NCBI GenBank assembly: GCA_964016885.1
Contig: OZ024744.1
Location: forward strand, 73,494,810 to 73,558,809
Direction of reading: 5' to 3'
DNA length: 64,000 bases
Source of the DNA: Eledone cirrhosa
Taxonomy: Eukaryota; Mollusca; Cephalopoda; Octopoda; Eledonidae
This document shows positions 48,951 through 57,139 of the stretch, in pieces. The translations under genes and the position numbers were made by a program. The notes under the pieces were generated by a model. The model saw only the letters and a program-made list of their open reading frames with translations, did no database searches and was not told where the DNA came from. The stretch's first letter is position 1. Each line of letters starts with the position of its first letter.

Positions 48951-50926
48951 ACAAACACTACCACCACAAACACTACCACCACAAACACTACCACCACAAA
49001 CACTACCACCACAAACACTACCACCACAAACACTACCACCACAAACACTACCACCACAAACACTACCACCACAAACACTACCATCACAACCACTACCACC
49101 ACAAACACTACCACCACAAACACTACCATCACAAACACTACCACCACAAACACCACCACCACAAACACTACCACCACAAACACTACCACTACAACCACTA
49201 CCACCACAAACACTACCATCACAAACACTACCATCACAAACACTACCACCACAAACACTACCACCACAAACACCACCACCACAAACACTACCACCACAAA
49301 CACTACCACTACAACCACTACCACCACAAACACTACCATCACAAACACTACCATCACAACCACTACCACCACAAACACTACCACCACAAACACTACCATC
49401 ACAAACACTACCACCACAAACACCACCACCACAAACACTACCACCACAAACACTACCACTACAACCACTACCACCACAAACACTACCATCACAAACACTA
49501 CCATCACAAACACTACCACCACAAACACCACCACCACAAACACTACCACCACAAACACTACCACTACAACCACTACCACCACAAACACTACCATCACAAA
49601 CACTACCATCACAAACACTACCATCACAAACACTACCACCACAAACACTACCACCACAAACACTACCACTACAACCACTACCACCACAAACACTACCATC
49701 ACAAACACTACCATCACAAACACTACCACCACAACAACTACCACCACAACCACTACCACTACAACCACTACCACCACAAACACTACCACCACAAACACTA
49801 CCATCACAAACACTACCACCACAAACACTACCATCACAAACACTACCACCACAAACACTACCACCACAACCACTACCACCACAAACACTACCATCACAAA
49901 CACTACCATCACAAACACTACCACCACAAACACTACCACCACAAACACTACCACTACAACCACTACCACCACAAACACTACCATCACAAACACTACCATC
50001 ACAAACACTACCACCACAAACACTACCACCACAAACACTACCATCACAAACACTACCATCACAAACACTACCACCACAAACACTACCATCACAAACACTA
50101 CCACCACAAACACTACCACCACAAACACTACCACCACAAACACTACCACCACAAACACTACCACCACAAACACTACCACCACAAACACTACCACCACAAA
50201 CACTACCACCACAAACACTACCACCACAACCACTACCACCACAAACACTACCACCACAAACACTACCACCACAAACACTACCACCACAAACACTACCATC
50301 ACAAACACTACCACCACAAACACTACCACCACAAACACTACCACCACAAACACTACCATCACAAACACTACCACCACAACCACTACCACCACAAACACTA
50401 CCACCACAAACACTACCACCACAAAAACTACCACCCCAAACACTACCACTACAAACACTACCACCACAAACACTACCATCACAAACACTACCACCACAAA
50501 CACTACCACCACAAACACTACCACCACAAACACTACTACTACAAACACTACCACCACAAACACTACCACCACAAACACTACCACCACAAACACTACCACC
50601 ACAATCACTACCACCACAAACACTACCACCACAAACACTACCACCACAAACACTACCATCACAAACACTACCACCACAAACACTACCACCACAAACACTA
50701 CCATCACAAACACTACCACCACAAACACTACCACCACAAACACTACCACCACAAACACTACCACCACAAACACTACCACCACAAACACTACCACCACAAA
50801 CACTACCATCACAAACACTACCACCACAAACACTACCACCACAAACACTACCACCACAAACACTACCACCACAAACGCTACCACTACAAACACTACCACC
50901 ACAAACACTACCACCACAAAGACCAG

Positions 50927-51074
50927 CAACATCATCAGTCACAATAAAAGTATCCTTGTTTGGACTAGCTTAGTTTGGCGGTGACTAGTTATTTCACCGT
51001 ACTTCTAGTTAAATTACTGTCCCCTAAACAACTGTTAAGACTGTAGATAGACAATTGCAGTTTGTTCAGTTAAA
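50927..51074. other. Right edge of the satellite and unique junction
   Basis: The last recognisable unit is CCACCACAAAGACC near 50,914-50,927. It passes into a diverged AGCAACATCATCAGTCACAA and then unrelated AT-rich DNA. An AATAAA hexamer lies at 50,943-50,948, 17 bases past the array on the + strand. It is a possible poly(A) signal but has no other support. No target-site duplication or transposon end is visible at the edge. Confidence 0.6.
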
Positions 51075-51107
51075 CATTTATTTATTTATTTATTTATTTA
51101 TTTATTT
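51075..51107. repeat. (TTTA)n microsatellite
   Basis: A run of TTTA repeats of about 32 bases in AT-rich flanking DNA, 150 bp from the satellite edge. Confidence 0.95.
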
Positions 51108-51185
51108 CATCAATTTAAACGTCCGTATAGAGCTAGTAAGCCATTGCAGACTAGAGGTAGTATTTAAAACATTTTACAGTTGGGA

Positions 51186-51228
51186 GGTCGATAAAAAAAA
51201 GCACCAGTCTAGTACTGGGGTCGATTCT
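51186..51228 (+). mobile_element. Fragment of the cephalopod tRNA-derived SINE
   Basis: Read on the + strand this stretch matches the complement of the fuller SINE at 59,194-59,226 at about 28 of 33 positions (GGTCGATAAA, then ACCAGT, then GTACTGG). It continues with GGTCGATT, as in the SINE body I know from cephalopods. The tRNA-like head and the tail are missing, so it is an internal fragment or a strongly diverged copy. Confidence 0.55.
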
Positions 51229-51752
51229 TCCTCTATATCTCTTTCTCAGTTCCTCTCTCTCACTTTCTATCTTTCTCTGGAAGAAATCTGCTGTACTCAG
51301 GCCTAGAGAGGGATGGGCTCCGTCAGGCTTAAAATGGCCAAGAAACGTCCTATGTCAATACGGCGCCCCTACACCTCTACCAGGTGTTACGGGACTATTT
51401 ACATATGTATAAGAAACAATTTTTAAAAAATGTTAGACAGAGTTAAGTGAATATAAAAATAAATATAAACAAATTAATTAATTAATTAAAATAAGGAAGG
51501 CAAATGGGAGGCAAAATAAGTATAAAAAAAAAAAAGAAAAAATAGAAAACAAGAGAAGCTGTAAAATAGCTAGAAGTTTCTGTTGTGGTATCTTTACGTT
51601 ACTTTAATGTACTCAAATATTTTATTTATATTTAGTAGATCTTTTACAATATATTCAGTTCATATAGGTTATTCACCTCTGAATTATATTAATAATAGTA
51701 TAAGTAACATTACACATGACAAATAGTTGCTGAGATAAGTAAATAGCAAAAC
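51229..51752. other. AT-rich intergenic DNA, nothing recognised
   Basis: Contains a pyrimidine-rich CT tract (about 51,229-51,278), a GC-richer stretch at about 51,296-51,400 that could be part of an unrecognised repeat, an (AATT)n tract near 51,470-51,488 and an A-rich run near 51,519-51,549. I see no supported coding region. Confidence 0.6.
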
Positions 51753-52134
51753 GGAAAAGAATGAAACGAAATTTCAATTCTCACTCTTAGTACGGCTGAT
51801 ACCTAAATATAAGTATGTATACGTACATACATATATTTATACAGGCGTACAGTAGTATGTATATATATACATACATGCACACACATATATATATGTACGT
51901 ATGGGTTTACCGAACATTTATTATAATGTTGTTTACAAACAAACCGAACATTATAATAAATGTTCGGTAAACCCATACGTACATATATATATATATGTGT
52001 GCATGTATATATATATATATATATATACATACTACTGTACGTCTGTATACATATATGTATGTACGTATACATACTTATATTTAGGTATCAGCCGTACTAA
52101 GAGTGAGAAATGAAATTTCGTTTCATTCTTTTCC
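51753..52134. repeat. Near-perfect 380-bp palindrome (foldback element)
   Basis: The left arm (51,753-51,930) and right arm (51,947-52,134) are near-perfect inverted copies of about 180 bp around a 16-nt centre, GTTTACAAACAAACCG. The arms start GGAAAAGAATGAAACG, pass through CTCACTCTTAGTACGGCTGA, run through TA/TATG-rich sequence, and reach GGGTTTACCGAACATTTA by the centre. Differences are mainly TA-tract lengths and single bases. It looks like a foldback MITE or an inverted duplication of part of a longer repeat. I do not recognise the family and see no clear target-site duplication. Confidence 0.85.
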
Positions 52135-52366
52135 ATTTATTGTTTTCGGTGCGCCCGGCCGACTAACTCACTCGATATGCAAATTAGGCTGCTCAGCCGT
52201 TAATATGCATAAGGAAAGTATATACTTTCAAACGTTCAATCATCTGACAGAAAGGTATACGATGCTGGCGATAGCTAATAAGCTTGAAACTAGTACAGCG
52301 TTCCTGTGTCAGTATTGAACAAAAGGGCAACGATGGTTGCCGAGCACTGTACGGCGTAATTCGGGC

Positions 52367-52512
52367 TGTTTGTTTACAAACAAATCGAACATTATAATAA
52401 ATGTTCGGTAAACCCATACGTACATATATATATGTGTGCATGTATGTATATATATACATACTACTGTACGTCTGTACACATATATGTATGTACGTATACA
52501 TACTTATATATA
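52367..52512 (-). repeat. Third, displaced copy of the palindrome arm
   Basis: On the - strand, 52,512 down to about 52,367 repeats the inner part of the palindrome arm: AGTATGTATACGTACATACA, the ACGTACAGTAGTATG segment, then GGGTTTACCGAACATTTA and TTTGTTTGTAAACAAACA. It has the same orientation as the right arm and lacks the outer GGAAAAGAATG end. The 233 bp between it and the palindrome (52,134-52,366) are not duplicated. Confidence 0.85.
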
Positions 52513-53660
52513 AATAGGAAAAGGAAAGATAAAAGCAAAATTAAGTAATGAGAAAATGAAGAAGGGCAGATCTGGCTGTATGGGAAAGTAGAGGAGAGGA
52601 CTATAGATACCATAAATGAGAGGAAAATGAGGGTAAAAGCAAGGACTCTTGGGCCACAAAGGGAGGGGGAGAGGAGAGGGTGATGAGATCTAGGCCTTGG
52701 GCGCAGCGGTGTCGGGGCTGCATCCCGGTGACAAAACTGCATAAACATTTCTGCGGACAATGTGGGGAAACCAAATGCAAAAAATAGCTGTAAGAATAAT
52801 CGACCGCTATAAATAATAGATTTAGACAGTCAAACAGCAGTGGCACCTTACCGGCTACTGGCCAATATTTTCCGTTGCTAAGTGTATTTTACCCGATTTA
52901 TTTATAGCGATCAACTGTTGCTAGAGTTCTCTAATTCGGGATATGCTTATAGTAAATTATCTGGGGATACGTTCACGCTCACAAACGAAAATGCACACGT
53001 ATATGCACATACACACATGTACATGTCACATATGTTAATTACTCACAAAACAGATGTAGTGTTGAGAGAGCAATCATGTAAAAAGTTTAAACGAAAAAAC
53101 AAAAACACGCTCGATGCCACTAAATAACAATGTATTTTAAACATTTACTTTACCTTCCAATTCTCTTTAAATTTCTGCGATTTTTGTGTCTTTCACTCCT
53201 ACTCCATTCCAATGTTCAAGCTTTCCCACTCCTCTTTCGTGACTCCTGTTTTATAGCAGAAGGATTTCACACACGGGGTTTTGTTTATCATGGATTATTT
53301 TGAGATGCCTTTTTCTCACACTTTTGAAATTCATATTGGGAAAGGACAATTTACATTGTGTATTTATCAAATAAAATACGAATATACCCAAATATAAGGG
53401 TGGACACGATTTAACGGTTCAACAAAACTGCTGTTTCAGAATTATTTCTGTTTGGGACAATACAATTGTTGAACTTTGAAAAGCGTCCTCGTGTTTGGGT
53501 GAAATATTTCTAGATGACAGATTAAAATGAGGGAAGGATTGTTGAAACTTAGAATTGCAAGGGAAAGAGTATGATCTGGGTCTCTGAGAAACACTACACA
53601 GTACACTTATTGAGCTTTAAAAACCAAGCTCGTGTTAATATGAAGATTAGGTGAAATAAA
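52513..53660. other. AT-rich intergenic DNA, nothing recognised
   Basis: Contains a purine-rich stretch at about 52,520-52,690 and otherwise unremarkable AT-rich sequence. Short open frames on both strands overlap one another and show no recognisable domain. No repeat family was recognised. Confidence 0.6.
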
Positions 53661-53854
53661 AATACAAGGAAATTCCCCAATAGGGGGGATTACTAGCGAG
53701 GGTTCACTCAGATACCCCACTAATCCTGAACGAGCCGACGCTTAGCGAGCACCCGGGAACGGCACCCCTCTCCTCCTCAAATTCCCCCACCTACAGGCGC
53801 ATGACCAGAGTAGGCCCACTCACACGGGTCATTATCGCGACATTCATCCACATT

Positions 53855-54470
53855 TCAGCAAATGTACTGGGTGGGTGGGTGGCGGGGCATCACTTCTCTC
53901 TCCACCCTCACCTTCCTTTCCAAGTAAAACTTGAAAAAGTTGATGAGGGATTGGCCGAAGAGAAAAGTGTCTGTCTTCAGTTCTTTCAACATGGTCCACC
54001 ATACAACCTCTTTCGCTACTGCCACCAGACAGAGGAAAATTGACTGCCCTTCCTGGCCAAAAAAAAGGCAGCGGGTCGATCTTCACTATGGACTCGGCCG
54101 ATAGCCGAATCCGTTCTACACGCGACAACAGCTGTTCGACATAACTCCACAAGTCAGTAATGCACGGACACTAGACTAGTGCGTGCAAAATGGTTTCGTC
54201 GATCTGCGCGCATCTCGGACGGCTCCATCTGACAGCAGTTCCGTGCCTGTAGAGTTTATCTCGAACGGGCAGTGCCTCCGGTAACACTGCCAAGCGAGGT
54301 GATTTTTAGAAATCATCCATTGTCCCCGACTCGAAAGTCCTCCGGAACAGACTGGTTAGTTTGACTTCGTCGACGCCCAATGCCTCTCCGAGTGCGTTGA
54401 CGCACTTTCCCACCACTAATCCTTTATAGAATTCGTCAGTGTAAGTTCCACCGACCTCATTGCCCGCCTG
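53855..54470 (-). pseudogene. LINE ORF2 C-terminal domain with Cys/His segment
   Basis: It continues in the RT frame after a stop at 54,470: TDEFYKGLVVGKCVNALG, then LTSLFRRTFESGTMDDF and a second stop, LYRHGTAVRWSRPRCAQIDE, LHALV, a third stop (CAG to TAG is likely), and CPCITDLWSYVEQLLS. The spacing RC...H...C suggests the degenerate zinc-binding tail found in Tx1/L1 ORF2, with one expected Cys read as Arg. A frameshift near 54,040 moves the ending into another frame (FLCLVAVAKEVVWWTMLKEL), which stops at 53,855-53,857. The remaining bases to about 53,680 are taken as 3' UTR. Confidence 0.7.
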
Positions 54471-55781
54471 TTAGGGGGTAGTGAGTGCCTGGCAACATTC
54501 CAGAAGCCAGTCACCCAGTCTCGGTCTCTTCTTGACACAGGACTGCAGCTCAGTCAAAGAGACGAGCTGGGGAAAGGCCCGTCTGACAAACGGCGACCAC
54601 ACCTGTTCACCGTTTAGGCAGAATATCTGGAGATGCCGCAGCCTCAGCGCGTGTCTGCACATCGTTAGCCACGGCATGCCCAGCCTTCCACGTAGAGGGT
54701 GCTGGCAGCAGATGGACCGCCTCACCAGCGGAACCTGACCCCTCCACAAGAATTTGAAGAGGAGCCGCTCCAAGCTGGCGAGGCACGAACGAAGGTAAGG
54801 GACGTCGGTCAGGCGGTAGTAGATGACGGACGGGATGTACGCGGTCGCCACCTCCAGCCGATCTTTCAGTGATAGCTTCCTCGCAGCCCATTTCTGGATG
54901 AGACTGGCTACCCTGCCCGTCACCTCGTCCCAATTCTTATCCATCTGGAGGTCTGGCCCGAACCAAACCCCGAGCAACTTTACCGGTCCGTCCGTCCAGC
55001 GCCCAACGACGCTGTCAGTTGGCATGGACTTGCCTTTCCAGGTGCCGAGTTGCAAGCCCACCGACTTTTCCGGGTTAAGTTTTGCTCCCGTCAACCTTTC
55101 ATATTCCTTCAATAAGTTGCCGACCACCTCGATTTCTGAGGTGTCCTACACCATCACGGTGATGACGTCCTCATAATCCGACACAGCATTTCCGCGTCCT
55201 GATTCGAGCCGGATGCCATGCAACAGCTCCAGCTTCCGCAGTAAAGGCTCGAGAGTCAATACGTACAGAAGGGAGGCGAGAGGGCACCCTTGACGGACCG
55301 ATCGGGAGATCTGAAACGGTTCCGAGAGGTGGTCATTAACTTTGACCACTGAGCAGATGCCACTGTGCATTGCAGCGATCCAGCTTCTGAAGACGGCGTT
55401 GGAGCGAGCTTCCATGAGGACAGCCTCCAGGTACTGATGGTCGACCCTATCTAATGCTTTCGATTGATGTAAATTGATCAGAGCCCCACCGAAGCTACGT
55501 TTCCACCCTACCATCTCTATGATGTATCGCATCAGGTGGAGATTGTCGTGTATGGATCTGGTTGGGATTGCGCAAGTTTGCGCCTCCACAACCAAATCCT
55601 CGACGACAAGCGCCAACCTCTTCGCTAACACCTTCGCCAAAATCTTAAACTCTGTGTTGAGCAGAGATATGGGCCTGAAATTGTCTAATTTGTCCCTCTT
55701 GTACTCGCCTTTGCTTATCAGCGTCACTACGCCCCGGCTCACAGAACCGGGAATACTCCTGTTCTGCTGCCAGTTGCAGTA
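54471..55781 (-). pseudogene. LINE ORF2 reverse transcriptase, catalytic residues lost
   Basis: One frame holds from 55,742 to 54,471, broken by a single TAG at about 55,143. Visible in order: SRGVVTLISKG, NFRPISLLNTEFKILAK (fingers), a template-grip segment with SIHDNLHLMRYI, motif A region LINLHQSKALDRVDHQYL, motif B SRSVRQGCPLASLLYVLTLEP, motif C VSDYEDVITVMV, then thumb-like sequence VKLLGVWFGPDLQMDKNWDE and DVPYLRSCLASLERLLFKFL. Family members have Asp in motif A, where this copy has His (GAT to CAT, 55,467-55,469), and YADD in motif C, here YEDV (a one-codon loss plus a substitution would explain it). Two of the three catalytic carboxylates are affected, so polymerase activity is not expected. 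Confidence 0.88.
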
Positions 55782-56299
55782 GAGCGCTTCGAGAAGATCG
55801 GAGATCAGTCTGGCATATTTACGTAAAGGTCGTAGAGCAGACCATCCAAACCGGGTGACTAGCGACTCATGCAGCCGACAAGGTCATCCTGAATCTCGGC
55901 TGAAATAATCGGTCTTTCGCAGCGCTCAGCGTCGGCCGTCGAGAGTTGCGGCAAGCCATCGAGGTAGGGACTGAAGTCCGCTACCGTCTCAGATCCGCCA
56001 CTTCCTCCGAACAACCGAGCCAAATGTGGGCAAAAGGCCTCACACATCCGCTTGGTATCGCTCAGCTCGTGTCCGTCTCGGTCCGTCAAAGACCGAATTG
56101 TGGTTTTATTTCTACGATGCGCCTCTGCCACGCGGACCCATCGTACAGCTTTGGTTCCCTCGCTTCTCAGAGTACGCGCCTTAGCTCTGACAATGTAACC
56201 TTCGTGTTTCGCATTGAAGAAATGATCTAATGCCATTCTCGTCGCTAGCACGTCAGTTGCAATGCCACTACAAATAGCCTCGCCTAACTTATCAACCAA
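55782..56299 (-). pseudogene. LINE ORF2 linker between endonuclease and RT
   Basis: One open stretch of about 146 codons (56,299-55,859) carries basic, helical sequence typical of the region before RT (ALDHFFNAKHEGYIVRAKAR, then RSLTDRDGHELSDTKRM and AFCPHLARLF). It resembles the long helix and the TDRDG turn that precede RT in L1/Tx1 elements. A frameshift near 55,860 separates it from the next block, which begins WSALRPLRKYARLISDLLEA and leads into the RT fingers. Confidence 0.7.
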
Positions 56300-57036
56300 C
56301 TCCCCTCCTTTCTATTTTTCTCCAACGCTACTTCTTTGCTAAACCCTATTGACATTACTCTAATCTTTCTTTTGAGAACCCCACACCATCTATTGTTGAC
56401 GACTCCACCTGTTAACTTTTTCTTAACTAAATTGTTGACTGGGGCCCTGTAAGCCTTGCGTGCCGGAAACGACATGTTCAGCTTCCAATAACCAGGTCCT
56501 AACCTACGCGTCTTATCTAGGTCGACCATACAGATCACAAACTTGTGATCTGAATAGGCGACCGTATGTAATTGTGGACACCCTATACTATCCTTATCCA
56601 CTAATCTAATTAGAAACCTATCTAAGTACGATCTAGATGTCCCTAAACGATTTGTCCAGGTCCACACTGGCGCATAGGTAGGGCCGTAGACGGCCACCAG
56701 TTTAAATGCACCACCTTCGCTATTGTTCACGTCCAGGACCACGAACTTGCTGTCCGGGTCCCGGAAGATCGGCCTTATCTCGAGATCCAGATCCAGTCTT
56801 TTCTAAACAGCACTGCCACCCCACCTCCCATTCCTGGCCGACTAACAGATGCGAATATCTGATAGTCGTCGAAAATGGGGGCTAGTGCGCGTGTGTCGGA
56901 AATCCTGGTCTCGCTGACGGCAATTACATCCATTGGTAGAGACCTGAGGTCGATGAGCAGGTGACCCTGCTTCCAGGACGATCCCAAGCCTCGAACATTT
57001 AAACATCCTACTCTTAATATGGCTATGTTGGCAGAC
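56284..57036 (-). pseudogene. LINE ORF2 N-terminus: APE-type endonuclease, internally deleted
   Basis: The domain that would nick target DNA for target-primed reverse transcription. It opens with ILRVGCLNVRGL (about 57,020-56,985), carrying the metal-binding Asn, then VSETRI (Glu near 56,912) and MGGGVAVLFRKD. A frameshift near 56,760 leads into VAVYGPT, SRSYLDRFLI and YSDHKFV (Asp-His near 56,550), followed by RRLGPGYWKLN at the linker. YGPT is joined directly to YAPVWTWTN, so the usual stretch with the catalytic GDFN motif is missing. The product would be inactive even if the frame were restored. Confidence 0.8.
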
Positions 57037-57139
57037 TAAAAGAGAGAGGAAAGGTTTACTTACCTCCCAGGCTCTTGTGAAGGTCGGTTGGTTCGACCTC
57101 CGTAGTTGGTGGGTTTCTTTTGGGAACCCCTTTAAAAGC

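Larger units (their letters stand above)
1..50926. repeat. Giant 15-bp minisatellite (satellite) array, G-free on the + strand
   Basis: About 3,395 head-to-tail copies of ACTACCACCACAAAC (complement GTTTGTGGTGGTAGT) run from the first base of the window to about 50,926, so the left end lies outside. Unit length is almost invariant. Variation is nearly all substitution at a few recurrent positions: CCACC to CCATC, CCACT or CCACA; AAACA to AAAGA, AAAAA or AACCA; CACTA to CATTA or CACCA. Five of the six frames contain no stop: N-T-T-T-T, T-L-P-P-Q and K-H-Y-H-H on the + strand, V-V-V-V-F and C-G-G-S-V on the - strand. The open frames are thus a by-product of composition: single substitutions cannot turn GTG, GTA or TTT codons into stops. 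I see no start context, introns or codon bias that would support a gene. I call it non-coding satellite DNA and do not recognise it as a named family. Confidence 0.97.

Noticed and set aside
1..50926. CRISPR array
   Set aside because: There are no unique spacers; the units are contiguous 15-mers and the flank is eukaryotic.
1..50926. Telomere repeat tract
   Set aside because: The unit is not TTAGGG-like, and the array carries higher-order structure and ends internally beside ordinary transposon-rich DNA.
1..50926. Assembly artefact as an explanation of the whole array
   Set aside because: Ordered rare variants, nested block duplications and a clean unique edge are hard to produce by mis-assembly. 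The exact copy number could still be wrong and needs raw-read support.
1..50935. Giant open reading frames (up to 8,783 codons) as protein-coding genes
   Set aside because: Five of six frames are open at once because the repeat lacks stop triplets. V, F, T and N consensus codons are at least two changes from a stop, and most starts are GTG inside the repeat. No intron, splice or codon-bias signal supports a gene. Kept only as a question for expression data.
50927..50990. Terminal exon of a repeat-protein gene at the array edge
   Set aside because: All three + strand frames close within about 60 bases of unique sequence, but the short tails show no domain and no splice site, and AATAAA overlaps one stop. 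The evidence is too thin to annotate.
51803..52501. Small open frames with Y, I, H and T runs
   Set aside because: They are translations of the TA/TATG-rich palindrome arms; the same peptide appears from each arm copy.
54481..55782. Plus-strand open frames across the LINE
   Set aside because: They are antisense to the RT frame, which has clear family motifs on the - strand; the + strand frames show none.
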